A stretch of DNA of 64,000 nt, taken from assembly GCF_004365355.1 (NCBI RefSeq), contig NZ_SODP01000001.1, forward strand, positions 749,375 to 813,374. Reading direction: 5' to 3'. Under the pieces are notes generated by a model that did no database searches, had not been told where the DNA came from, and worked only from the letters and a program-made list of their open reading frames with translations. Origin of the DNA: Kribbella pratensis. Lineage in GTDB: Bacteria > Actinomycetota > Actinomycetes > Propionibacteriales > Kribbellaceae. Both the position numbers and the translations under genes were made by a program. Shown one piece after another: positions 18,704 to 27,013 of the stretch (positions are counted from its first letter, which is position 1; every line of letters begins with the position of its first letter).

Positions 18704-19227
18704 GTGAGGGGGAGGGTTCGGCCGGCGATGGTCCAGAGGACCTGGTCGGACGCGAGGGAGATGGTGGTGTTGAGGCGGCCCATCAGGTCGCGGAAGAGGC
18801 GGGTGCCGGGGTCGGCGGGGACGATGCCGGAGCCTACGTCGTTGCTAACGGCAACCACTCGGCGGGGAGTGGCGGACCAGGCGTCGGCCAGTTCCGCGAT
18901 CTGTTGCTCGATGGCGTCGGCACCGTGCAGGTTGGTCCAGACGTCGGCGGCGTCCATGGTCCGGGACAGCCACAGGGTCAGGCAGTCGATGAGCAGCGGC
19001 GGGCCAGGTGTTGCGAGGAGCGGGATCAGGTCGATCGTCTCGGCCAGACCCCACGACGCCGGCCGGCGGGACTGGTGTTTGGCGACCCGGGCGGCCCATT
19101 CGGCGTTGCCGGAGTCGTCTCCGCCGGTGGCGACGTACAGGACGTCGGGCTCGGCGGACAGCAGGCGTTCGGCGGCGATGGATTTGCCCGAGCGGGCTCC
19201 GCCCAGGATCAGGTTTCGGTCAGACAT
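18700..19227 (-). CDS. cobU: Adenosylcobinamide kinase / guanylyltransferase
   Basis: 175 residues, normal length. Phosphorylates adenosylcobinamide and attaches GMP to give the CobS substrate. P-loop GGARSGKS at 9-16, H51 in KHQSRRP as the likely guanylylated histidine, and VVAVSNDVGSGIVP near residue 124. It overlaps the upstream S-component gene by 8 bases and cobS by 4. Only the nucleotide-loop genes cobU and cobS are here, which fits salvage of imported corrinoids by the transporter encoded in the same operon. Confidence 0.94.
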   Translation of the reverse strand: MSDRNLILGGARSGKSIAAERLLSAEPDVLYVATGGDDSGNAEWAARVAKHQSRRPASWGLAETIDLIPLLATPGPPLLIDCLTLWLSRTMDAADVWTNLHGADAIEQQIAELADAWSATPRRVVAVSNDVGSGIVPADPGTRLFRDLMGRLNTTISLASDQVLWTIAGRTLPLT

Positions 19228-20026
19228 CGGTCCTCCGCTCGAAAACCACAGGCGCCTCGAACGCCGCCTTCCGCGCCGTACGACGGAATGCGTTCAGGAT
19301 GGGACGCCCCAGCACCAGGACCAGCACGGCGGACAGGATGCCGCGCGGGATGTCCCAGCCCAGCGACGTCGCCACCACGAACAGGAAATACCGATGCAGG
19401 TTCGCCGCCAGCGCGTCACCCGGGACGAACGAGAACGCGCTGCCGAACGTCGCGTACGGCCAGAACCACAGGTTCATGATCACGCCGTACAGCACGCCCG
19501 AGACCAGCGAGTACGCCGCCAGCAGCAGCAACTCCAACCGCCCGCCGACCCGCGGCAACAACCCCGCCAGACACCCCACCCACGCGCACGCGAACATCTG
19601 GAACGGCATCCACGGCCCGACCCCTCCGCTGATCAACGCCCCGCCCAGCAGCGACACCGCCCCGAGCACGAACCCGAACCCGGCGCCGAACGCCCGTCCC
19701 GCCAGCACCAGCAGAAAGAACCCGGGCTCGAGCCCCGCCGTACCCGGACCCAACGCCCGCAACGCCGCACCGACCGCGGCGAGCATGCCGACCAGCGAGA
19801 TCACCTTCGCGTCGATCCCGGACTCGGACAGCTCCGCGAGTACGACGGCCACCAGCAACGGCAGCAGCAACACGAACAACCACGGCGCATCCGTCGTGTG
19901 ACCGATCGCGGACGCACCCGCCTGCGACGTCCGGAAGAACAGCGGCCACCCGAACGCGAGTACGCCGACGAGCGACGCCACCAGCAGCGTCGCCGTACTC
20001 CGTGGCTTGAGCCGGATCAGCCTCAC
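19220..20026 (-). CDS. cbrT: ECF transporter S component, putative corrinoid-specific (CbrT-like)
   Basis: A hydrophobic protein of 268 residues with about six to seven membrane helices, the build of an ECF substrate-binding subunit but with an extra N-terminal helix. Conserved-looking stretches are EPGFFLLVLAGRAFGAGFGF and GPWMPFQMFACAWVGC. The specificity for cobalamin or its precursors is inferred from the riboswitch at the head of the operon and from cobU/cobS downstream; I recall similar actinobacterial genes named cbrT. It overlaps the ATPase gene by 4 bases. Confidence 0.8.
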   Translation of the reverse strand: MRLIRLKPRSTATLLVASLVGVLAFGWPLFFRTSQAGASAIGHTTDAPWLFVLLLPLLVAVVLAELSESGIDAKVISLVGMLAAVGAALRALGPGTAGLEPGFFLLVLAGRAFGAGFGFVLGAVSLLGGALISGGVGPWMPFQMFACAWVGCLAGLLPRVGGRLELLLLAAYSLVSGVLYGVIMNLWFWPYATFGSAFSFVPGDALAANLHRYFLFVVATSLGWDIPRGILSAVLVLVLGRPILNAFRRTARKAAFEAPVVFERRTDV

Positions 20027-21633
20027 GACGCCCGCTCCAATGCGTCCGCGACCTCTCCGACGGTCAGGAACGGCAACGGAGCAAGGATCTTCGCCACCTG
20101 CGGCGCGAACGTCGGCGACCCGGCAATCACCTCGGCCGCCTCGCCGTCACTCACCAACTCGCCCTCGGCGAGCACCATCACCCGAGTGGCGACCTCGGCC
20201 ACCATCTCCACGTCGTGCGTCGACAGAATCACCGCATGGCCGGCCGCGGCCAGCTCCCGCAGGATCGCCACCAGCCGCCGCTTGGCGCCGTAGTCCAGCC
20301 CGCGCGTCGGCTCGTCCAGCAACAGCAATGGCGGAGCTCCACACAATACGACGGCCAGCGCCAGGCAGAGCCGCTGTCCCTCGGACAAGTCCCGCGGATG
20401 CAGATCCAGAGCCACATCTGGTGCCAGCCGCTCGAGGAGTGCACGGCAACTACCTGCGGGGACTTTGAAGTCGGAGTCCGCGGCAGCACACTCGTCGGCG
20501 ACCGTGGCGGCATACAGGAGATCGGCAGGCTCTTGTGGGACCAGGCCAACGGCCTTCACCAGTTGCGCCGGCTTCATCTGGTGCGGGTCTGTACCGGATG
20601 CGACCGCAGTGCCCGACCGAGCCGGCAGGATGCCGACGAGGGTGTTGAGCAATGTGGACTTCCCTGCGCCGTTGCGGCCCATGAGTGCGACGACCTCACC
20701 GGACTTGACGCTGAGCGACACACCACGCAACGCCATCACGTTGCCATAGCCAACAACCAGATCACTGCACCGGGCCAGCTCATCACCTAGCTCAGCAGCT
20801 GCCCGCACCGGTGCAGCACTGTCCAGCTGACGACGCAGCGCGACCGCAGCCCGCCGGGCGTCCCGCACGGACAGGGGGAGCGGCGACCAACCAGCCAGCC
20901 TCCCCAGCTCGACGACAGGTGGTGCGACCGGTGCGGTGACCATGCGCTCGCCAGGCAGCCCTGTCGAGACAGCAGCGGCACCACCCGGTACTTCGATCAC
21001 GCGGTCGGCGTACTGGATGACGCGCTCGAGCCGGTGCTCCGCCAGCACCACAGTGACACCCAGGTCGTGCACCAACCGCTGCAGCGCAGCCAGCACCTCC
21101 TCGGCCGCCTGTGGGTCCAGTGCAGACGTCGGCTCATCCAGGACGAGTACGGCGGGATGCGACGTGAGCGCTGCCCCGATAGCGGTCCGCTGCCGCTGGC
21201 CGCCCGACAACGACGTGAGCGCACGGTCCCGTACGTCGGCCAGCCCCAGCAGGTCCAGCGTCTCCTCGACGCGCCGCCGCATCACGTCCGGCGCCATGCC
21301 CAGCGACTCCATGCTGTACGCGAGCTCGTCTTCGACGGTGTCGGTGACAAACCCCGCCATCGGGTCCTGGCCGACCATCCCGACCACATCCGCGAGGTCC
21401 CGCGGCCGGTACTCCCGGGTGTCCCGTCCGTCGACGAGCACTCGGCCGGACAGCGTGCCGCCGGTGAAGTGCGGCACCAGTCCGTTGATTGCCCGCAGCA
21501 GTGTCGACTTGCCGGACCCGGTCCGCCCGATCACCAGCGCCAGCTCACCCTCCGGGACGATAAGGCTCACGTCCCGCAGCGCCGGCTCGCTGGCGCCGTC
21601 GTAGGTCACAGACACGCGGTCGAACTCGATCAT
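20023..21633 (-). CDS. ECF transporter double ATPase (EcfA-EcfA' fusion)
   Basis: 536 residues with two complete ABC domains in one chain. Domain 1: P-loop GRTGSGKST near 38, signature LSGGQRQRTAIGAAL near 140, Walker B VLVLDEPTSALD. Domain 2: P-loop GRNGAGKST near 321, signature DLSEGQRLCLALAVVL near 415, Walker B LLLLDEPTRGLD. It energises the S and T subunits encoded on either side. The long open frame extends to 21834, but MIEFDRVSVTYDG at ATG 21633 is the natural start and overlaps the EcfT stop by 4 bases. Confidence 0.92.
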   Translation of the reverse strand: MIEFDRVSVTYDGASEPALRDVSLIVPEGELALVIGRTGSGKSTLLRAINGLVPHFTGGTLSGRVLVDGRDTREYRPRDLADVVGMVGQDPMAGFVTDTVEDELAYSMESLGMAPDVMRRRVEETLDLLGLADVRDRALTSLSGGQRQRTAIGAALTSHPAVLVLDEPTSALDPQAAEEVLAALQRLVHDLGVTVVLAEHRLERVIQYADRVIEVPGGAAAVSTGLPGERMVTAPVAPPVVELGRLAGWSPLPLSVRDARRAAVALRRQLDSAAPVRAAAELGDELARCSDLVVGYGNVMALRGVSLSVKSGEVVALMGRNGAGKSTLLNTLVGILPARSGTAVASGTDPHQMKPAQLVKAVGLVPQEPADLLYAATVADECAAADSDFKVPAGSCRALLERLAPDVALDLHPRDLSEGQRLCLALAVVLCGAPPLLLLDEPTRGLDYGAKRRLVAILRELAAAGHAVILSTHDVEMVAEVATRVMVLAEGELVSDGEAAEVIAGSPTFAPQVAKILAPLPFLTVGEVADALERAS

Positions 21634-22745
21634 GCGACCGCCTTCTTCAACGGAGGTGCGGCCAACGCAGGCACCAGTCCGATCAGTACGCCGACAACCG
21701 GCAGCAGTGGAACCGGTGGGACGACCAACGGACCGTCCAGCAGCAAACCGTGCACTCCACGCACCGCGGCAGTCACCATCGCGCCCGCAGCCACCGCACC
21801 GGCCGCCACGACCAGCCACTCGGGCAGCGCCCACGGGTCAGGCCGGTACCGCGTCCGGGCCACGCGCTGGCGCCCGACCGCCATCGCACCGACCGCCAGC
21901 AGTACGCCGATCGCCAGTGCGCCCCCGGCGAGCGGGAACGACATGGAGTCGGTCAGCAACGCGTAGACGCCGAGCAGGATGCCCAGCAGCCCGAGCAACA
22001 CACACAGCGCTGTGAGCCGACGCTGAGCCCGCGGGGCATGCGCCGTACGGCCGTAGCCGCGGGAGTCCATTGCAGCAGCGAGCTCGACCGACCGGTCCAG
22101 TGCGCCTTCCAGCACCGGCATAGCTGTTGTACGGAAGGAGGCGCGCGTACGGCCGCGCAAACGGCGGGCAGCGCGGATGCGGCGGCCGTCGGTCACCAGT
22201 TGAGGTGCGAAGGTCAGTGCGACCACGCAGGCCACGCCCATCTCGTAGAGGGCGGCTGGCAACGACTTCAGCAGGCGCCGTGGACTGGCCAGTGCGTTGG
22301 CAGCACCCACGCAGCAGAGCATGACGGCCAGCTGCCCACCGTCGTACAGAGCGGTCACCAGAGCCTCTGCGGTCACCTCCCCGCCGAGCTTGACGCCCGC
22401 AGCCCAATCAGGCAACGGGAGCTGCGGGAGTGTGAACAGCACCGTGGTGCCCTGCGAGCGGGTCGACAGGAGCGCCTGCAGGACCACGCGGATGCCGATC
22501 ACCAGCAGGCCGAGCTTCAGGAACGCAGTGAAGCTGTAGGCCCACGGAGCATCGCTCCGGCGCGCTGCCACGACGAATCCGGTCACCGCGAGGATCAGGA
22601 CCAGGAGGACCGGGTTGCGGGTCCTGCTGGCCGCCACAGCCATGCAGAGTGCCCACAACCACCAGGCCCCCGGGTGGAGTGCCCGGGGGAGTGTCAGGCG
22701 GTGGACGGCGCGCACTGCTACTCGGCTACTACTTGGCCGCAGCAC
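21630..22745 (-). CDS. ECF transporter transmembrane component (EcfT)
   Basis: 371 residues with a T-component core: five or so helices, then the coupling region with the Ala-Arg-Gly motifs, seen as RAARRLRGRTRASF and MDSRGYGR near residues 195-240. Three extra hydrophobic segments follow, longer than a typical EcfT (about 260). The GTG start at 22745 overlaps the upstream gene by 17 bases; a later in-frame GTG near 22708 is possible. It couples the two ATPase domains to the S subunit. Confidence 0.88.
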   Translation of the reverse strand: MLRPSSSRVAVRAVHRLTLPRALHPGAWWLWALCMAVAASRTRNPVLLVLILAVTGFVVAARRSDAPWAYSFTAFLKLGLLVIGIRVVLQALLSTRSQGTTVLFTLPQLPLPDWAAGVKLGGEVTAEALVTALYDGGQLAVMLCCVGAANALASPRRLLKSLPAALYEMGVACVVALTFAPQLVTDGRRIRAARRLRGRTRASFRTTAMPVLEGALDRSVELAAAMDSRGYGRTAHAPRAQRRLTALCVLLGLLGILLGVYALLTDSMSFPLAGGALAIGVLLAVGAMAVGRQRVARTRYRPDPWALPEWLVVAAGAVAAGAMVTAAVRGVHGLLLDGPLVVPPVPLLPVVGVLIGLVPALAAPPLKKAVA

Positions 22746-23448
22746 GGCGGCGGTTGAGGAAGAAGCCGCCTCCGCCCAGCAGGATCACGACGACTGCCGC
22801 GATGATGATGCCGGTCCAGGGCGCTCCGCTGTCGTCCTTCGAGGACGCGGCCGGTGTCGGCTGGACGGCCGTCGAACCCACTGCCGGACCGACCTGCAGC
22901 GTGACCGGGGCGTCGGTAGCGGGGACGTTGATGCTCTTCACCTGGTCGCCGCAGCCCTTGGACGGGTAGCCGGCAATGCCACAGGTGAGGCCCTTCTCGA
23001 TCCGGACCGGTGCGACCGCGGCCAGGACCTGTGCGCCGTTCGACTTCGGATCCGTCACCACACAGGTGCCGGTCGGCTGGGCCGGAGTGTCACCGCTCAC
23101 CGCGTCCTCCGGCGTACCGGGGTCGACGACCAGCGCCACCCGCTTCTTGCCGGTCTCGGCCGGGGTCTTGCCGCAGATCGCGTCGAAGTCGCCGGCGGCC
23201 CGGGGCACCCGCGGCTTGGCGCCGCCGACGGCGAACCGCCAGCCCTCGACGCCGCCGTCGGCCGGTACGAAGGCGTCGGCGCCCTTCTGGGAGAAGGTCC
23301 ACGCGCCGTTGGTCCACTGGTAGTAACCCCAGAACCGGTAGCCGTCCTCGGCCTGAGCAGCGCTGGTTGTGACGGTTGCGACAGTCCCAGCCAGCAGGAG
23401 ACCCGCCAGCAGGCTGAAGACCAGTCGTACGGTCCGATGTGCAGTCAT
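22729..23448 (-). CDS. SCO2322-like secreted, membrane-anchored protein
   Basis: 239 residues: signal peptide at 1-31 (VRLVFSLLAGLLLAGTVAT...SAAQA), an extracytoplasmic domain with four to six cysteines (AICGKT, GTCVV, LTCGIAGYPSKGCG), a Ser/Pro/Ala linker, a C-terminal helix (GIIIAAVVVILLGGGGFFL) and a basic tail. I recognise it as the family that accompanies this ECF transporter in streptomycetes (SCO2322 family). Its function is unknown; an extracellular corrinoid-capturing or docking role is my inference from the riboswitch and operon. The start is ATG 23448; upstream in-frame codons fall in the leader. Confidence 0.82.
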   Translation of the reverse strand: MTAHRTVRLVFSLLAGLLLAGTVATVTTSAAQAEDGYRFWGYYQWTNGAWTFSQKGADAFVPADGGVEGWRFAVGGAKPRVPRAAGDFDAICGKTPAETGKKRVALVVDPGTPEDAVSGDTPAQPTGTCVVTDPKSNGAQVLAAVAPVRIEKGLTCGIAGYPSKGCGDQVKSINVPATDAPVTLQVGPAVGSTAVQPTPAASSKDDSGAPWTGIIIAAVVVILLGGGGFFLNRRRAAAK

Positions 23449-23535
23449 CTCGTGTCCTCGTTCGGGCCGCAGCCCGGTGGAGGAGGTCCCGCCTGCACCG
23501 GCAGGGTAGGGGCTCCACCCGCGGACCACGGCGGG

Positions 23536-23662
23536 TAGGTGAGCCTGTCTGCCTGTGTCCCAGTGTTCCGGCTCGCCGCCCTCGGACAGATGCCGAGGGC
23601 GGCCTACGGTTGCGGGTCAGCGCCGGACTTCGACCGGCTTCCCTGTGACGCAGACGTGTGGT
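23536..23662 (-). promoter_or_regulatory. Cobalamin riboswitch
   Basis: Read on the minus strand, this leader contains the class core in order: CACAGGGAAGCCGGT at about 23650-23636, GAAGTCCGGCGCTGACCCGC at about 23631-23612, then CAACCGTAGGC, a variable GC hairpin (GCCCTCGGC...GTCCGAGGGC) and GAGCCGGAACACTGG near 23574-23560, in the position of the B12 box. GTCTG at 23655-23651 can pair with CAGAC at 23551-23547 to close the P1 helix. It lies 88 bases before the SCO2322-like start and would repress the whole operon 17705-23448 when adenosylcobalamin is abundant. Confidence 0.92.
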
Positions 23663-23674
23663 TCGACCGGAACT

Positions 23675-23884
23675 CTACTCTGCCGACGACAGACTCATCG
23701 GCCCGTAGACCTCGCGGTTGTCCTCGAGCAGGTAGACCTGGCTGACGCCGCGGTCGGCCAGGTCGCGCCAGACCTCGCCCAGCCAGCTCTCGGCGTCGCC
23801 CTGGGCCGAGAACTCCGCCCCGCCGACCTCACCCGGGTCGACCAGGGCACCGGACGCGGTCTCGAACCGCCAGTTCCAGCTCAT
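23675..23884 (-). CDS. Small conserved hypothetical protein
   Basis: 69 residues starting MSWNWRFETASG, acidic, without membrane segments or cysteines. The segment QGDAESWLGEVWRDLADRGV suggests an amphipathic helix. ATG 23884 shares one base with the stop of the aldo/keto reductase (TGATG), so the two are translated together. I do not recognise a function; similar short proteins are frequent in actinobacteria. It ends just before the cobalamin riboswitch of the next transcription unit. Confidence 0.7.
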   Translation of the reverse strand: MSWNWRFETASGALVDPGEVGGAEFSAQGDAESWLGEVWRDLADRGVSQVYLLEDNREVYGPMSLSSAE

Positions 23885-24894
23885 CACGCCACCCGCGCCT
23901 GCGGTGAGTTCTGCGCGGTCTTGGCCGGGTCGCGCTCGACGATGCCGCCGAGAACCTCGTCGATCCGCTTCAGCAGGCCGTCGTCCAGCTTCACGCCGGA
24001 GGCCTTCACGTTCTCGGTGACCTGCTCGGGCCGGGAGGCGCCGACGATCGCGGAGGAGACGTTCGGGTTCTGCAGGACCCAGGCGACCGCCAGCTGCGAC
24101 AGCGACAGGTCGACCTCGTCCGCGATCGGCTTCAGCTCCTGCACCCGGGTGAGCACGTCGTCGGTCAGGAACCGCTTGATGAACGTCGCGCCACCCTTCT
24201 CGTCGGTGGCCCGCGAGCCCTCCGGCGGCTGCTGGCCGGGCAGGTACTTACCGGTGAGCACGCCCTGCGCGATCGGCGAGAACACCACCTGGCCGATGCC
24301 GAGCTCCTCCGAGGCCGGCACCACCTCGGCCTCGATCACGCGCCACAGCATGCTGTACTGCGGCTGGTTCGAGACGAACGGGATGCGCAGCTCGCGGGCC
24401 AGCCTGTGGCCCTCCTGCAGCTGCTCCGCGGTCCACTCCGAGACGCCGATGTACAGCGCCTTGCCCTGGCGGACGACATCGGCGAACGCCTCCATCGTCT
24501 CCTCCAGCGGCGTCTCGGTGTCGTACCGGTGGGCCTGGTACAGGTCGACGTAGTCGGTCCCGAGCCGCTTCAGCGAGCCGTTGATCGACTCGTGGATGTG
24601 CTTGCGGGACAGGCCGGTGTCGTTCGGGCCCTTCGGGCCGGTCGGCCAGTACACCTTGGTGAAGATCTCCAGCGACTCGCGTCGCTCACCGGCCAGCGCC
24701 TCGCCGAGCACCGACTCGGCCGCCGTGTTGGCGTAGGTGTCCGCGGTGTCGAACGTCGTGATGCCGGCGTCCAGCGCCGCCCGCACGCAGGCCCTCGCCT
24801 GCTCGTTCTCCACCTGCGACCCGTGCGTGAGCCAGTTCCCGTACGAGATCTCGCTGACCTTCAAACCGCTGTTGCCGAGAAAGCGAAAGTCCAT
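23884..24894 (-). CDS. Aldo/keto reductase (voltage-gated K+ channel beta-subunit-like)
   Basis: 336 residues in an (alpha/beta)8 barrel. The catalytic Asp and Tyr are in FDTADTYANTAAESVLGEAL (residues near 49-54), the Lys in TKVYWP near 79 and the His in LYQAHRYD near 120. NADPH-binding residues are seen in IVGASRPEQVTENVKA near the C-terminus. The sequence pattern (MDFRFLGNSGLKVSEISYGN) belongs to the AKR groups related to Kv-beta and YghZ. It reduces carbonyl compounds with NADPH; the natural substrate is unknown. Confidence 0.93.
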   Translation of the reverse strand: MDFRFLGNSGLKVSEISYGNWLTHGSQVENEQARACVRAALDAGITTFDTADTYANTAAESVLGEALAGERRESLEIFTKVYWPTGPKGPNDTGLSRKHIHESINGSLKRLGTDYVDLYQAHRYDTETPLEETMEAFADVVRQGKALYIGVSEWTAEQLQEGHRLARELRIPFVSNQPQYSMLWRVIEAEVVPASEELGIGQVVFSPIAQGVLTGKYLPGQQPPEGSRATDEKGGATFIKRFLTDDVLTRVQELKPIADEVDLSLSQLAVAWVLQNPNVSSAIVGASRPEQVTENVKASGVKLDDGLLKRIDEVLGGIVERDPAKTAQNSPQARVA

Positions 24895-24914
24895 ACGCCG
24901 ACCCTACCGTCCGA

Positions 24915-25502
24915 TCAGGAAGGCTTCTCGCCGCGTTTCACCATCGGCTTGGGCAGCCGCCAGCGGCGCATCTGCATGGTCCGCCGGACCGCGTAGAACC
25001 CGAGGCCCTTGGTGGACTCCTTGGGGAACTTGATCCCGACCGACTTCCGCAGGCCGGCCGTCAGCAGGAACCAGTCCGCCGCGATCAGCAGGATCATCGC
25101 CAGGAACAGCAGGTTGACCAGCCCCGCCAGCCAGGGGAACTGCGGCGAGAACACCACGCCGACCAGCGACACCACCAGCAGGATCGGCAGCGCGAACTCC
25201 ATCACGGAGTACCGCGCGTCCACGTAGTCCCGGGCGAACCGGCGCACCGGGCCCTTGTCGGCGGCGGGCAGGTACCGGTCGTCGCCGGTCTGCATGGCCG
25301 CCTGCATCTTGGAGCGCTCGGTCCGCACCTTCTCCCGGCGGATCGCCGAGGCCTCCTTGCGGTTGCGCGGCTTTTTGAACGCGGCCTTGCGCGCTGCCTC
25401 GGCCTCGCGGCGGCTCGGGGTCGGGCGACCCTTGCCTCCGGCCTTGCCCTGGGGCTCGGCAGGTACGGTGGTATCTGATTCAGACTTGGAACGACGGAAC
25501 AC
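24915..25502 (-). CDS. DUF3043 membrane protein
   Basis: 195 residues. A long, very basic N-terminal half (about 100 residues, with repeated Arg/Lys/Ala runs and GDDRYLPAADKGPVRRFARD) precedes two membrane helices near 104-124 and 130-150, followed by a short basic tail. This is the build of the actinobacterial DUF3043 family, of unknown function. It lies 20 bases upstream of the aldo/keto reductase on the same strand and is divergent from pspA, sharing an upstream region of about 180 bases that includes TATAAG on the minus strand near 25572. Confidence 0.88.
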   Translation of the reverse strand: MFRRSKSESDTTVPAEPQGKAGGKGRPTPSRREAEAARKAAFKKPRNRKEASAIRREKVRTERSKMQAAMQTGDDRYLPAADKGPVRRFARDYVDARYSVMEFALPILLVVSLVGVVFSPQFPWLAGLVNLLFLAMILLIAADWFLLTAGLRKSVGIKFPKESTKGLGFYAVRRTMQMRRWRLPKPMVKRGEKPS

Positions 25503-25684
25503 GGGGTCAGAACCTCATTCGCAGGGAAGGTCACGACTCGGGGTGGTCCCCGGACCTCGTTACCCCGAATCTTATAGGGGACAGCATCGGGGCCGGTCCT
25601 GATGGTCTGGTGACCCATAGGCACATAGGGTGGATGACACGCACGCCGGGTCGTCAGTCCGGCACAGAAGGGGTACGGATATCG

Positions 25685-26512
25685 ATGAGCATCTTCAAGC
25701 GGATGTCGACGATCTTCAAGGCCAAGGCGAACTCCGCCCTGGACAAGGCCGAGGATCCTCGCGAAACCCTTGACTACTCGTATCAGAAGCAGCTCGAGCT
25801 GCTCCAGAAGGTACGCCGGGGTGTGGCCGACGTGGCCACCAGTCGCAAGCGGGTGGAGTTGCAGGCCTCCCAGCTGCAGTCCCAGTCGGCGAAGCTGCAG
25901 GAGCAGGCCCAGAAGGCGCTCTCGATGGGCCGTGAGGACCTGGCCCGGGAGGCTCTGACCCGCAAGTCCGGGCTGCAGGGCCAGATCGACGACCTGACCA
26001 CCCAGCACGCCCAGCTGCAGGGTGAGGAGGAGAAGCTGACGCTCGCCTCCCAGCGGCTGCAGGCCAAGGTCGAGTCGTTCCGGACCCGCAAGGAGACCAT
26101 CAAGGCCACCTACACCGCGGCCGAGGCGCAGACCCGGATCAACGAGGCCTTCTCCGGCATCTCCGAGGAGATGAGCGACGTCGGTCTCGCGGTCCAGCGG
26201 GCCGAGGACAAGACCCAGCAGATGCAGGCCCGGGCCGGTGCGATCGACGAGCTGCTCGCCTCCGGCGCGCTGGACGACGCCAGCGGCACGGTCAAGGACA
26301 ACATCACCCTGGAGCTGGACCGGATGTCGTCCGGCTCCGACGTGGAGAACGAGCTGGCCGCGATGAAGGCCCAGCTCTCCGGCGGCGGGGCGCCGAAGGA
26401 GATCTCCGGTGAGGCACCGGGCGCGGCCCAGCAGTCCGCCCAGACCGCCCAGCAGCCAGTGCAACAGCCGGCCGCCGAGCCGGTGAGACCTCAGGACGGA
26501 GATGTTCGGTGA
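25685..26512 (+). CDS. pspA: PspA/IM30 family membrane-stress protein
   Basis: 275 residues. An N-terminal amphipathic helix (MSIFKRMSTIFKAKANSALD) precedes a long coiled coil to about residue 225, as in ESCRT-III-like PspA and Vipp1 proteins that polymerise on damaged membranes. The C-terminus adds a Gln/Pro/Ala-rich tail of some 45 residues. ATG 25685 is the natural start; the upstream open frame is leader. The next gene overlaps by 4 bases (GTGA). Confidence 0.93.
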   Translation: MSIFKRMSTIFKAKANSALDKAEDPRETLDYSYQKQLELLQKVRRGVADVATSRKRVELQASQLQSQSAKLQEQAQKALSMGREDLAREALTRKSGLQGQIDDLTTQHAQLQGEEEKLTLASQRLQAKVESFRTRKETIKATYTAAEAQTRINEAFSGISEEMSDVGLAVQRAEDKTQQMQARAGAIDELLASGALDDASGTVKDNITLELDRMSSGSDVENELAAMKAQLSGGGAPKEISGEAPGAAQQSAQTAQQPVQQPAAEPVRPQDGDVR

Positions 26513-26784
26513 TCGTTCGCATCATGGGTGAGGGTCAGTGGCGACTGGCCGACGAGAAGCTCGACGCGCTCAACACCGTCGACGGCGACCTCGAGAAGGC
26601 CGTGTCGTCGGGTGACGAGACCGCGTACCAGTCCGCCTTCGCGGCGTTGCTGGACTTCGTCCGCTCCGGTGAGAAGGTGCCGGACGACGAGCTGCACGAC
26701 TCCGACGCCATCCTGCCCCCGTCGGACAGCTCGCTCGCCGAGATGCGTGAACTGATCAGCGGCGATGGCTTGATCGCCGGCTGA
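26509..26784 (+). CDS. pspAA: PspA-associated protein PspAA
   Basis: 91 residues beginning MIVRIMGEGQWRLADEKLDALN, the signature of the PspAA family, which occurs beside PspA in actinobacteria and archaea and is thought to modulate PspA-type stress responses. Translation starts at GTG 26509, coupled to the pspA stop. A terminator follows 22 bases after its stop, so pspA-pspAA is a two-gene operon. Confidence 0.9.
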   Translation: MIVRIMGEGQWRLADEKLDALNTVDGDLEKAVSSGDETAYQSAFAALLDFVRSGEKVPDDELHDSDAILPPSDSSLAEMRELISGDGLIAG

Positions 26785-26805
26785 TCACTTCCAGTAGCCG
26801 AACGA

Positions 26806-26839
26806 GACCCCTGGGACCCGAAAACGGGTTCCGGGGGTC
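26806..26839 (+). terminator. Intrinsic terminator after pspAA
   Basis: A 15-base stem, 26806-26820 with 26825-26839, containing two G-U pairs, closes an AAAA loop and is followed by TTTT at 26840-26843. This is a good Rho-independent terminator and separates the stress operon from the polysaccharide locus. Confidence 0.9.
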
Positions 26840-26906
26840 TTTTGCTGTGAGCGCGGTGGCGCGCCGGTAAACACTGGTCATCAGTGCTTTTGTCTGCCGC
26901 GTTCCC

Positions 26907-26920
26907 GTAGTACTGTTCGG
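26907..26920 (+). promoter_or_regulatory. Candidate promoter motif upstream of the first initiating transferase
   Basis: GTAGTACTGTTCGG lies 107 bases before the start of the sugar transferase. A near-identical motif (12 of 14 bases) lies 119 bases before the paralogous transferase at 58384. TAGTAC could be a -10 element, but no shared -35 is obvious. Confidence 0.4.
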
Positions 26921-27013
26921 GACACGCCGTTGTGGGGGCGGTGTTGGACGAGGTCCGTGACGGGGAGTGGGTTGGTCGCGGGTTTCGGTATCACCTGTGG
27001 GGGGTGACTGTGC

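Noticed and set aside
26991..26999. GGTATCACC as a further copy of the CTGTATCAG element
   Set aside because: Only TATCA is shared, and the spacing to the start codon would place the promoter within the ribosome site; it does not fit the module.
26881..27013. Possible riboswitch ahead of the first initiating transferase
   Set aside because: The leader is G-rich but shows no ordered conserved blocks of cyclic di-AMP, cyclic di-GMP or other known classes; only the short motif shared with the 58265 leader could be supported.
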